The position numbers were made by a program, and so were the translations under genes. This document shows, in pieces, positions 1 to 13,400 of a stretch of DNA of 64,000 nt. The stretch is from positions 930,001 through 994,000 of the forward strand of contig CM055828.1 in assembly GCA_029582265.1 (NCBI GenBank), in the 5' to 3' direction. A model generated the notes under the pieces. It did not search any database. It saw only the letters and a list, made by a program, of their open reading frames with translations, and was not told where the DNA came from. The first letter of the stretch is position 1. Each line of letters opens with the position of its first letter. This stretch comes from Zoroaster sp. YZ-2022. Its lineage: Eukaryota > Echinodermata > Asteroidea > Forcipulatida > Zoroasteridae.

Positions 1-663
1 AATTATCTCTCTCTAGAAAAATATGTTATCTGTATAATTGTTGAAATAACTGTACAATGACTGCCTTGAGTATTATGGGAAAATGTGAAACTTGAAAGAT
101 TAGCCTACTGGTTGTAATTGTTCAATCTGCATCAGTCATTTCACAAATTGAATCATCATTCATTGTATTACCTATAATGTGAAACAAGAGAGGCATATGT
201 AGATTATACTTGGGGTGTGATGCATTTCTGAAGGTTTAATTTCCAGGTTGTTCACGGTATACATAGGCCTATACCTTTTGCGTGAGCACATGCAATTAAC
301 TAAAGGCGTATCCCAACATTGGGACATTGATTAATTAGTTATATGTGTGAGTTTTAAAAATATGATTAGTACTGGGTGATGTGTGTATGAATGTTGCAAC
401 CAAACAGCGGCAATAACATCACCATCAATAAAAACAACAGACGGGTTTCCCATTAGGCTATTGGGGCAACCTAAATACGGATGCCCTGTGCTAAATAAGG
501 AAATCTAAGATCCTCAGCATATGCTGAAATATCGTGAAGAGTCCTAAGGCATGAAACAAAGACGCTGTATTACATTCAAGGGAATTGACGTTTCAGCTCA
601 CGGTACATAATTTACATCTCCTGGAGTAAATGAGATGTTTAATTTTCTGTACGTAAGAAAACT

Positions 664-705
664 CACATGTGATAGGGACTGCATATGCAGTCCCCATCAC
701 CTGTG
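664..705. repeat. near-perfect 42-bp palindrome
   Basis: The central 20 bases are exactly self-complementary around CATATG, and imperfect complementarity continues outward through ATCAC/GTGAT and CACA/TGTG. It could be a hairpin or a collapsed pair of transposon ends. No gene function can be assigned. Confidence 0.6.
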
Positions 706-1342
706 AAGGCGCATCTACGTTCACATAATTTCTAGGTTTAAAATCCTCCGTCTTTGTGGTCGTGGGTTAGAACGAATACTAACAAAACCAGACGTCCTTG
801 CCACAATCTATTTTCATCAGAAGCTGATAATTATGTGTCTACATTTAAGATGAGGTCCTTTCTAAACGACAACAGCGAGCTTTCCCTCTATATCAATACA
901 AAACCAATAGGCCTACATTATAGCAACCAGTGGCCAGATACAGTAGTTTTAAAATGTTGTGGTTAATTGTATGTTTGCTTGTATTCATTTATTGTACGGG
1001 ACAGAGTATATAAACAAGTAAATGTGAACCCTTTTAGGGGCTGATCATAATTGTGTCATGTTATTGATCATTATTAAATGCAATTTAAATGTGAAAAAAC
1101 ACTGGAAAACCAGTTATTGAGCAAACCTACCTGAATTTCGCATCAAATGTGACATGTATATGGGCCATCCCTGCCTTCATGTGTGTAGAATTTCCAAAAT
1201 ATAGCCTATGTAAAAACACAAAATAAATTGATATAATCATACAGAGACTCCGTTCCTTGTTACCAAAAATATAACAAAAGTGATCAAATTCAAACTGAAA
1301 ACAATATAACCTTTAGAATATATGATATGATGAGCCTTTAGC

Positions 1343-1606
1343 ATAATGATACATACATTATATGTATCATAATGATACATACATTATATGTATCATAATG
1401 ATACATACATTATATGTATCATAATGATACATACATTATATGTATCATAATGATACATACATTATATGTATCATAATGATACATACATTATATGTATCAT
1501 AATGATACATACATTATATGTATCATAATGATACATACATTATATGTATCATAATGATACATACATTATATGTATCATAATGATACATACATTATATGTA
1601 TCATAA
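1343..1606. repeat. 26-bp palindromic satellite, about 10 copies
   Basis: A 26-base unit is repeated head to tail about ten times with almost no divergence. Each unit is itself an inverted repeat: ATGATACATA and its complement TATGTATCAT flank a five-base spacer. Every unit can therefore form a hairpin, and the whole array is symmetric on both strands. Near-identity of units suggests recent expansion or homogenisation. It lies in the intron upstream of the PAS exon of the channel gene. Confidence 0.9.
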
Positions 1607-1909
1607 TCTTAATAAATGCACTATAATGTATAATGTATTCATGTTCCGCTTGCAATTTCCACTTATTTTTTCAGAAATAAAATTGCCCTGGGGAACAATT
1701 TGTTGTCAATGGTTACAAAATAATCTGATAATCCCAACTGTGCCATGAAATATTCCCTGTGATGAATCAAAATAGTCCTTAAATGCTGACAGGGGTCGAT
1801 GTCAATTATACTATCCTGATTGGGAGATACTTTTATCCTGACTGGAACCCTGACTAAGGCTCGGAAGATTTATGTAAAACAAACTGTTTTTATTTCGTTA
1901 TTTCTACAG

Positions 1910-4124
1910 ACAGTAATTTTGTCCTGGGCAATGCACAAGTTCCTAATAGCTACCCTATCGTTTACTGTTCTGATGGATTCTGTGAGCTTACTGGATTCTC
2001 GAGGGCAGAGGTCATGCAGAAGAGCTGTGCCTGCAAGTTCCTATTCGGAAAGGACACTTCACAGGAAAAGATTGACGAGATTCAAAATGTGCTTGAGAAT
2101 AAAGTGGAATACAAGACGGAAGCCATATTCCAGAAAAAAGACTGTGAGTGAAAACGTGTGTTTCAATTCCACCTTATTAGACATTTCTAGAATATTATGC
2201 ACGACTTTAAGATGCCCTTGATATGTTAGAATGCAATAAATATGGATAAGTTCAGTCAGTAAATAGTATTTGTTCTTTCTTACAGCGTCAACATTTTGGT
2301 GCCTTTTGGATATTGTTCCAATCAAGAATGAGAAAGCAGAAGTTGTTTTATTTCTAGCATCACATAAAGACATCACAAAGTCTAAAACAATGAATTCTGT
2401 CAATGGACATACAGGTATGATCATTTTAATGTTTTAATTGAGCCAATCCAGAGAAGAGAAGAAGATCAAGATAGGGAGACACACAATGAAAATATCAAGG
2501 GGTGGTTAAATAAGAAACATTTTCCGCAATGTGTGTACATTGATGATAATTCAATACGGTGAATGCTCCCTTTACGTGCACCACCCCTATAAACATCCCC
2601 CCCCCCGGACTCATTCTTCCCCTACAAACATATTTCACAATATGTGAAAATAGGAATGAAACAAAACACTGCGTAGTCTTATAAATATGTTTAGTCTTTC
2701 AGGTGAAATGTCGCGACGAAATTTAAAGGAGGATTGTGGATTTGTAATTTCTCTGTATGTAAATATTGCTCCAAGCGTATACCGCCGATAAACAAGCTTT
2801 GCAAGTGTACTTGATATGTATTTTCATTAAAGACAAATAATTCACTTCAACTCCTCTTACAAAATTTCCCAGGCCTCTTGAAAAACAAGACAGAGATCGG
2901 TGCACATCCATGCACAAAAATAAATCCGATAATTTTCACCATCGTGCAAACTGACAGATGACTTTTTAAGCACTGTGACCGTTAATGCTCATAACTGATC
3001 GCCTGACAGTATAATACTCATCGATTTGAATCACACTGCTTAGATAGAATTAAAAATTAATCCCCAAAATGACCACATGCACAAAATAACTACTAACAAT
3101 CAGGCAATGACCAAAAGGATATACAATTGTGTTGACAAGCACAACGAATTACAGACAAAACTAGACGGAAGTGTTTCTGATATTACAAACACATAGGTGT
3201 TCGAGTTTTGTCAGGACAGTGATGATGACGTCAGAATGTTTTTTAAAGAAACTTTGCATTATTAGGTTTTTTTTCAAATTAAAGAGTACCCTGTAAAATA
3301 TGATGTGGTTACCAACGATGATTTGTTTGAAGTCCATTTCAATGATTTGAACTTAATCACATTATTTATTCTTGAAAAAACAGTTCAAATGTGAAAAACA
3401 ACTGTTCTGCTACATAAGGGTCAATTTTGGTACCGAAATTCTTTGAGAAAAGGCATTTCTTTGGCGAGTTTTTACAACCCGTTTTCGTGTAGTTCAGATA
3501 CGAATTGTGATTTTGACGAAGCCGTCGTCCTCGCTAATAATGTACGGTTTTGAAAATATTTTTTTAATATTAAACTTTGACTTCCTGTTTGGACAGGAAG
3601 TAAAGGTCAAATTGGGGTCACCTTTGTGTAAATATTTTTCGACAATAAACAATATATACAATGGTGGAAAGATTGTGAATTTACTCCTTGTGGTTGTTGA
3701 GATATGATTTTTTTAAATATTAAACTTCGACTTCCATTTTGGACAGGAAGTAAAGGTCAAATTGGGGTCATGTTTTTGTAAATATTTTTGACAATTAACA
3801 ATCTGTACAATGGTGCAAAAACTGTGAATTTACCTCTTGTGGTTGTTGAGATATGATTTTTTTAAATATTAAACTTTGACTTCAGGTTTGGACAGGAAGT
3901 AAGGTCAGATTGGGGTCACGTTTGTGTACGAAAAATCACATAAATCAAGATCTATAACATGGTGCAAAGATTGTGAAATATCTTTTGTGGTTCATGAGAT
4001 TCCGCAACTATGTTTTTGTCTCTGGATATGTTTTGAGAAGAAGAAGAAGAAGAAGAAGAAGAAGAAGAAGAAGAAGAAGAAGAAGAAGAAGAAGAAGAAG
4101 AAGAAGAAGAAGAAGAAGAAGAAG

Positions 4125-4155
<31 letters not shown>

Positions 4156-7100
4156 TTTTAAAAAAATGAACAATAACAAGAGGTGTTCGCGCTGTGGCTC
4201 GAACACCTAGAAATAAAAACCGAACAATAACAAGAGGTGTTCGCGCTGTCGTTCGAACACCTAATGATGACCACAGATTCGCTTAATAACTTGAATCTTC
4301 ATTCATAAATGCTCAAGATGGGTTAGACAATCTGATTGGACAAAACGTCATCACGTGGGGTTTATTAACGGATGGTAAAGACATGGCCTATCAAAATCAG
4401 AGCAGCGCGTATGTGCCAGCTGTTTTGTGCGATGCGAATTTGAACCAATCAGAGTGACGAAGATTGGCATCACGCGCCTAACTCATGTACTTTGGAAGTG
4501 TTTGGTGTATCCCCAAAACGTGAATTTGTCAATTTTTTTTTTGTTTTAACATTTTGAAAACAAAATCAATACAGAAACTTATGAATGGAAATAATAGTTT
4601 GGCACTCGGTCTTTACCGCAGGTTAATGACCGGCTTTGGGCGTGTTAACGGGTGATAAGAACCGAACCGAAGGCGAAGCGAAGTGGCACAACGCTACTCC
4701 GTGGTGTGGTGTGTCAATATTTAAGCCGCGCCTTTTCTTACAACTGTTATTTACAAATAACTCGCAGTTCGAAAACTTACAATAAGCCAGTATACACTTG
4801 GTAAAATATCTGTAAATGTAAACCCAAAGATATGTAAATAAAGTAATAAATCAGCCTTTGAAAGCTTCAGCTTATTTTGTTGTGTTGTTAACGAGGAATA
4901 GTCAAAATTTCGTATTCATTCTAACGTTGAATTTACGTTGGGAAATAACTTAATTAATGTTAGTAAAGTATGTTTTATGTAAACTATGGGCATCTATTTA
5001 TTACAAGTTTACCCATAGTGTATAGGGGTTTTACGAAATTCCACGTAACAATAATTCAGTCTTCCGAGTGGAAACGTCTGAGGGGGTGATTTAGACTGCA
5101 TGAATGATACAGATGAATGTCAACCTGTAACTACTAAGCTTAAGCTACATGAGAAGACGGAGACTTTATAATTCAAGTGGATTTCCAGTCAACTGTACTT
5201 AGTTGGGAAAAACAAAAATGCTACACCTGTATGAATCAATACAGGTCTACATGAAAAAATAAATCACTGTTTCAATTATAGCAATCGATTAAACATAGTG
5301 TTAAATTACAGCTGATTAAGATACATTAAGGAAATGCAGGCTTATTTCCGTAAAGAAATACTCTTTAGAAAAACATGTTGGAAGGTTAAACATGCCTCAA
5401 TTTATTTTTCTAAAAGGCTGGTGGTAATTTCCTGTCTGATCTTTTGAATGTTCTTTTTATCGCAAGTCTTGACATCAGTTAAGCTAATGTTGAGTTACTG
5501 ATTATGAGCTTCCATTGTTTTTACTAATATTTTGAAGTAAAAGTCAGCAATATGAACAATTAAATTAGAATGAATTTAAATGAGTGAACAATCAGTGATC
5601 ACAAATACCTTAAGACAAGCAATACAAGGCAAAACGAATAGAACAGGCAGTAGTAATACGGATGAACTAACTGTAAATATAAAGGAAAACCATCACATGA
5701 GCCCCATCGAAAAGGCCACAAACGTTATTATATTTTAAGTAGGTCAAGATATAAGAAACCTTCCTTCAGCTAGTGACCATGTAGTAGATACACCCTCTGT
5801 CGACTCTTGAGCAACTCTGGCAAGAAATTGGATATGGGTACCTCACCCATTAATGAACCTGTAACCTAAGTATAAGTGAAACTGAAGAAAGGGAGGAAAA
5901 CACTGAAGGGTGTGGGGGAAAGGAGTAAGAGGGTATAATGTATTTGATGGGGTAGAATGGGGGTGAAGATAAAATGCATGCTACTCGGGAAATTGGGGTC
6001 AACTATTGTTTGTATCCACGAAGACAACAAGATGACCTTTTCCCCATGTGGTTCTCCATTTAAGGAGATGATGAGAATGCTGATGACGACTCAAATGATA
6101 ACTACCTCAGTGATAGTGACCTCCCTACAAACTACAACTATGCCAGAAGACGGAGTAGGGCAGTATTGTATCATCTGTCCGGACATCTTAAGGAACAAGA
6201 GAAGAAAAAAAGGAGGAAGTTAAAACTCAACAGTGTAAGTGACATAATGTGATCATCGGCCAACCACTTGACTTAGAGCGACTATATGTTAAGAAATATC
6301 ACAATAGGCACAGTCAAAGCATGAATTATGTTTTTAATAAATTTGGCATTAAACAAAATAACAAAACGATCAGTATTTTGATGTGAACAAAGAAACTTTC
6401 CTGAAGTGGGATTTGAATCCACGACATCTGAATTACCGCATTGGTGATTTATCAACTATAATGACACAAACCAACTGAATTGTCAATATTTTATTTTGGG
6501 TGCGCTAGTCAGAAGCCATGAACACCGATATATGCCCCAATATAAAAATGTTTGAAATTCATATTTTTCTTCATTAACTAAAGTAATTCATATTTTTGGG
6601 CGATCGAAATCAACTACGTAGTGCAGAGTTCTTAATTATTAACATGGAATTTACCAATAATACAAAAATACATTTAATTGCTGTCAATGTTTATTTTCGA
6701 TATTAGAATAAAAAATTTGTTTGGTTTTTACATTAAATCAGAGCTTGCTTGCCAGGCCTAAAAGAACGGTCCTCCCTGAGTACAAAGTAGCAGCTATGAC
6801 GAAGTCAAGGTTCATCATACTTCATTATGGCACCTTCAAATCGATATGGGATTGGTTGGTATTGGTGGCAACTCTTTACATAGCCATTGTTGTACCATAC
6901 TATGTAGCTGTAGATGTGGGGCCGGAAAAACATACTGTCACAACTGTGTTGGATATTATGGTAGAAGTACTCTTTCTAACAGGTAAGTTATGTTTTGAGC
7001 AAGAACAAGACATTATCACATCGTTCACTTAGAAATAATAAATTTAGCAAACTCTCTGGTTTAATTAATTCACTTTTCTCTGTTATGGACGGCAAGGCAT

Positions 7101-10100
7101 TATATTCTGGGGGTATTATTTTGCACTTGCTCTCAACCCATAGACTGCATTCCATTCCACTGAGGTCAGATACAAATATACTCAATTTGAATTTTGTTTT
7201 TATAAAATCTCGAACCTTATTGATCACAGTTTTACAAATGATTGTATAAAACATCAATTGAAATAAGGTGCTTTATATAACACCCAAGTAGATCCTTGTC
7301 ATTTGATTGGAGGATTGTAGGTCACCCTAACTCCCTAGGCTCCTTAACCCTAACTCCCTAGGCCCATTTGCTTACACATAACCTGAATCCTCAAAAATCC
7401 TTTAGTAGTAAAGCACTGACCTTGCAATCACTACAACAAACATGGATGTACATGTACCATTGAAAGGCAAGTATGCCTAATAACCTCAATCCTCCAAAAT
7501 CCTTCACTTTAGCAGAGAGCATGTAGCATGTAACATCAATCCTTCAAAATCCTTCACTTTAGCAAAGAGGATTTTGGAGGATTTGGGAAGATTAGGGTTA
7601 TCGTTTCGGTTTGCGGTAACACCATGTGTTTATCTCAACTAGCGTGAAGCTGAGGTACAGGTTCTGAAAAGAACCTTATCGCACAACTCGTATCTCAACC
7701 TTCGTTAACTGAGAAAGGTTCAAGGGAGAACCAATTTCGGGCAACTCGTTTTTCTCTACTGTCGCTAAGTGAGAAATATGGAGAACCATGGGGACTTCAC
7801 GGGTTATTCTCAACGTTTCGATTAGCCTGCTCTAATCTTCGTCAGGAGAATGAAGAGGTTTGCCGATGCAGCTCCTTAAGTAGTATTTGCTGGGATTATG
7901 TGTAGAATGGGAAGTGTTCCGATTGGTGCCGCTGTTGTGTGACGTGTTGTGATTGGTTGCCACCGTGGCATTGTTCTTGTTGTGTGCGTTTCCTGCTGTG
8001 TGTGAGTTGCCTGCTCGCTGAGGCGTGTCAGTTGACAGTGGGGTGTGAGTGTTGGTGGATGGTAGGATTGAATGCCAAATGTTGCTGATGAAAAAGACGA
8101 TGTCCTGGGGACAGTGTCATGTTTATGAATCTCAATAGCCTCTCTGATACGACGGGTGTACCAGTGCTTCTCCGGGGCTATGATCTTTGCATTCTGCCAG
8201 TCAATGATGTGATCGAAGTCGGTGGAGTGTTGATCGCAGATTTGTCACATTCCCCTCTGCGGCCGTGGGCCTTGTGTTCATTGAGCCTGGTCGTAAGGTC
8301 TCTGCCGGTCTCGCCAATGTACACTTTACCACAAGTGCAAGGAATTCGGTAAACCCCAGCTTGACGGCTGGGATCATGTCTGTCCTTGTGGGTGTGTAAC
8401 TTCGTTTCCAACTTGTTCCGAGTCCGGTAGTAGACCTTAATGTCAGCTTCCCTCAGGATACGCTGAATTTTGTGTGAAGTGTGGACAATGTACGGTAGGA
8501 CGGCAATAGGTTTTTCGGTTGCGTCAGAGGATCGTGGAGCGTTCCTATTCGGGAGGAACTTAAGCTTATCAGGTCTGTACCCATTGTCTCTTAACACGGC
8601 GTTAAGATGTTTCAACTCGGATGGCAAGTGCTCTTTATCACTGATAGTGTGTGCCCTTCGAAGTAGGGTGCGATTCACAGAGGATTTCACGGATGGTGGG
8701 TGGAACGACCGGGCATTTAGGTAGCGGTCTGTGTGTGTAGGTTTTCTGTAAACCGGGAATGCCCAAGTGAGCCATCAACCCGTTTGGAAATGAGTACATC
8801 AAGGAAAGGCAAGGCAACGTGTCGGATGTCTCAGTTTCCATGGTGAATTGAATGCTCGGATGTTGCTGGTTGAGGTGACCGAGGAAGTCACTCAGTTTGT
8901 CGGAACCGTGCTGCCAAATGATGAAAGTATCATCTACGTATCGAAGCCATAGTTTGGGTTTGTATCGTGCCGTCTCGAGGGCTTTCTGTTCGAAATCTTC
9001 CATGAAGATGTTAGCTAGGACCGGGATATCGGGGATCAAACCATTACATGGCTACGTCATGAACCGTGCATTTTGGTTCTATTCACTGTGCATTTTTGTT
9101 CCATTCACCGTGCATTTTTGTTCCATCCATCTGATCTATTGCACGCTAGACCACATGCGTTATACACATCAGTACAAAACGCCCTCTTTTGACAAGATAC
9201 AGTCATTCGAGCAAACCGTGCGTCATTAGCCGAAAAATAAAGTTGTGTATGCCAGAATACAATCTTGTACATTTTGTTTATTCTTATAGTTTTATCCTCC
9301 AATCAAATGACAAAGATCTACTTACAAAGATGTTATATAAAACAAATAATGAATGTTTTGCATTCGTGCAATGGAGAGAATATTTTCATTCGTCTCGTTG
9401 CATGGAACATTCCATCTTTCAACTCATGAAAATATTCTCACTATTGCACTCATAAACATTCATTATTTGTATATTAATTTTATGCAAAATAGTGGTTATA
9501 GGCATTACGTTTCGAACCTCGCAGGTGCTTTCTCAAAGGCAAACATTTTTGCCTTTGAGAAAGCACACACAAAAACTAAATCTATGAAATATCTATAATT
9601 CTATTTAGAAAGGAAATCATATGTGTAAGATAATAACTTTGTGGAATATTATGTGTCACTGTACCTACAATCAACACATTCCTTGAATTATAAGTTGTAA
9701 ATCTGTCTTGGAACTGTCTTCTCTTTGACAGATATTTGTATTAATTTTACAACAACATTTGTCAGCAAGACAGGTGTTGTAGTTTACGAAAGAAGAGAAA
9801 TTGCTCTCCACTATGCGAAGACATGGTTCTTCATTGACATACTAGCAGCCGTGCCCTTTGACTTCATTGTTACAGTTTCTAATATCAACACGGTAAGAAG
9901 GAACAGATATGTAGACATGCACAGTTCTATGGGGAGAAATAGGGGATATAGTCACCACCCCCCCCCCCCTCACACACACACACACCTCAAACGGACAAAC
10001 AAACAAACATTTTACCTATTTATAGGTTGGTGAAATTCTTTTACCTATTTGTTATAAAATTCTACCATATTTTCTATTCACTGAACATTCTAACAAAATA

Positions 10101-10404
10101 TATAACACTTCATAATTCTTCATGATGTTATTCCAAAATAATGATAATGAATACATGGTGAATTTGTGCTTTGCCCTTCACTAATGTATGTATGAAACAC
10201 TGTGTACTACTCAACGTTTCGATCAGTAGGTCTATGCTCTGATCATCTCCAGGAGAGAACAAACTTTTTGTCTATTTTGACTGGACTACTCAGCATGACA
10301 TGCAAGTTCTGCTTTCCAAGTTCTGATGTCATAAACAAAATATTAAAAACAAAACACTGGTCGGAATTCCACTTCCTATAAAAAAAAATTAATTTAAAAA
10401 AATT

Positions 10405-10474
<70 letters not shown>

Positions 10475-13400
10475 TATATATGTGATCCCCGCTACTGCCG
10501 TTACCCAGGTTGTTTGCATCTGACTGGGGCTTGATCCCTGGCTACTCGGCAGATATGGTTTGGCCTCTGACCTGGCCCCATAGAGCAATAGATATACACT
10601 GCTCAAAATAAAATAGGACTCAAAAGTATTTCTTGGTCCATTTTGTCCATGTGAGGACACAAAAGCAGTTTTTGGTGTAAGTAAAGTACTGAAGGTTACT
10701 CCGCAACATTTTAAACACTTTTCACGTGTTGTGCATGTCTAATGACAGTTTAAACTGGCATATCATGAAAATGCAGATAACAGTTTGACGTACTCAATAT
10801 CAAACTTGGCTAATCAGCTTTATTTCTTCATGTGTAACTCCACCATTGACTTCAGTAGGATGTTGCAGCACCCCGGACTCGCACACATTCTGCCATCCTG
10901 CCATTTCACCAGACCTTAACCCTATTGAGAACATTTGGGCAATTCTCAGTTACAGAGTCAGAAGTCACAACCCTCCTGTGGAACGTTGCTAACCTGACAG
11001 CAGCTCTACAGGATGAGTGGAACAACCTCGACCAAGCTGTGATCCGGAACACCGTACTGTCCATGAGGAGGCGTTGTGCAGAATGTGTGCGAGTCTGGGG
11101 TGCCGGTGCTGCAACATCCTACTGAATACACTTGTGGAGTTACACATGAAGAAATAAAGCTGACTAGCCAAGTTTACGTCAACCTGTTTTCTGCATTTTC
11201 ATGCCTTATCACATGATCTGCCAGTTTAAACTGTCATTAGACATGCACAACACGTGAAAAGTGTTTAAAATGTTGCAGAGTAACCTTTAGTACTTTACTT
11301 ACACCAAAAACTGCTTTTGTGTCCTCACATGGACAAAATGGACCAAGAAATACTTTTGAGTCCTATTTTATTTTGAGCAGTGTATATATATATATATATA
11401 TTGTGTTCATTTGTTTTGTGGTACAGGTTTCAACAATTCAGCTTCTTAAGCTAGCCAGATTGCTACGGCTACTCCGCCTCTTACAGAAGATAGAACGTTA
11501 CTCCCAGTACAGTGCCCTTACATTAACATTCCTTATGCTTGCCTTTGCATTGTTGGCTCATTGGCTGGGCTGTGTATGGTATTGGATTGGATTGACAGAA
11601 ATAGAACGTGACGAGGGTACGTGTTAATGGTATGCATTTTGGGGTAAGGGGTTTGCCCTCTTCCAACCTTGTCACCAGGGTATTCCTCGTTCTCGCTACT
11701 ATACCCTGGTGGAAAAATATTTCTGCGACACTGATTAATTAATATAATATGCAATATGCAAAACCAGTTTAAATATTATTTTGAGGAAACAAAATTTAGT
11801 TATATAATATCATACCTTTCACATTTTGTAACAAAATATTTTGATGATTGAATTATGACGAAATAAATATCCCGGCCTCCGTACTGGTCATGGTCCCGGC
11901 CTCCGTACTGCAGCACACGCTCTTCTAATAGTAACCGTGTATTTAATTAATTAGACTACATCGCCTGCAATACACCAACTTTTAAAACGTAAAACTTCTG
12001 GATACAGAAATCGTCCCCTTGCAGAGCGACAAAACAGTAGGATCGAGAAATATACCGATACTGCTTGAAAGACATGGATATTTGATCTCTTAAAGCTTTT
12101 GAGCTTCCGCTATGGAAGATACAAAATTGATTGTTCCCCCTTAAGTGTTGAACACATTGTAATACTGTACTATTTATTTTTAAAATCTTAAATACAGCAA
12201 ATATATTCAGGATTATGCTAGCAGCTCTATTCAGGATGAAACCTACTACTCGGTCTTAGACAACCGAGCTTTCATAATACTGTGTGTGGCATGTTACATA
12301 CCGGGTATATCTTAAATATTCCTATGCGGAATTGAAATATCAATATTTAAAGAGGCTTCTTTGTAGCATTACCTCTCTCATATTCTGTTTTAACTATTTT
12401 TAACGACTGGATGATCCTCGTGGTGAGATCCTAATGTTAACAACATCTTGAGGAGATGTACATGCAGTATTATTTTAGCTGGTGGATAAAGAACCAGGTA
12501 TTTTAGCTGGTGGATAAAGTATTAATTGTCAGGCAAACTAGTACCCAAGTCTACCAACAAATTATATTTTCAATACAGTTTGATATGATTTTCCACCTAA
12601 ATGTATCGTACTCTGTAACTGTCATGAAATAATGTATTTGTCTGGGGACTTATTTGCAGTTCTGTCTTCATTTCTTTGCTGTCCTAGGATGGATTAATAC
12701 TCTTGGGGAAGATCTACATACACTCGTTATCAAGAATGACTCAAACAGTGGCCCTAGACAGGAAAGTAAATACATAACATCATTATACTTTACACTAAGC
12801 AGCCTTACAAGTGTTGGGTTTGGAAACGTCTCTGCAAACACTGACATCGAGAAAATCTTCACTATTGTTGTCATGCTAATAGGAGGTAGGTGAAAAAATG
12901 CCTCACTTGAAATTTAAATGATGTTAATAAAATTACTAGCCATTATCTTTAAAACTAGGTTGTCAACTTTAAACTGATAACATGTCTGGTTGATTTTGTT
13001 ACCATTTTGGTAACTGGTTTATTTATTATACTTGTATAAATAAACCCTTATCACACTTTATCCATCTATAGGCACTAGTATATACTGGACATGGGCTTTA
13101 TACTTGTGTAAATAAACCCTCATCACACTTTATCCATCTATAGGCACTAATATATACTGGACATGGGCTTTATACTTGTGTAAATAAACCCTTATCACAC
13201 TTTATTCATCTATAGGCACTAGTATATACTGGACATGGGCTTAATTTGTATTCTCATATACTTGTGGTAGCTCCATATCAAATATATATAGCCTCACCAA
13301 TGCTTTGGTACAAGCTCACTTCTAACATTAGTAAAATGACTCTAAGAAGTCACTTGATTTCAGAGCATTTTTTAATACCATGAGCATTGATAGAGGATTG

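Larger units (their letters stand above)
1..1909. other. 5' intron of the potassium-channel gene, no coding sequence recognised
   Basis: This stretch precedes the first recognisable channel exon. I searched it for the short N-terminal exon that Elk channels carry before the PAS domain and did not find one, so that exon is probably left of the window. The only structures seen are a near-perfect palindrome at 664-705 and a palindromic satellite at 1343-1606, listed separately. Short open frames at 754-966 and 1820-2221 do not resemble any family and read through AT-rich intron. Confidence 0.6.
3193..4262. mobile_element. candidate non-autonomous element with AGGTGTTCGA ends
   Basis: The left boundary near 3196 reads AGGTGTTCGA and the right boundary at 4253-4262 reads the reverse complement, giving about 10-base inverted termini roughly 1.07 kb apart. 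Inside lie three 150-bp tandem units (about 3550-3995), a pure GAA run (4036-4155) and two copies of a hairpin made from the same terminal motif (4168-4262). No transposase is present. Whether this is one element or a chance set of repeats needs a comparison with other genomic copies. Confidence 0.4.

Noticed and set aside
2059..2424. Minus-strand frame opposite the PAS-domain exons
   Set aside because: It is the antisense shadow of two well-supported channel exons.
3924..4206. Open frames with long poly-Lys, poly-Arg and poly-Ser stretches
   Set aside because: They are the three readings of a pure GAA microsatellite and carry no other coding signal.
7591..7600. Telomeric TTAGGG sequence
   Set aside because: A single unit at the end of a MITE; there is no tandem telomere array.
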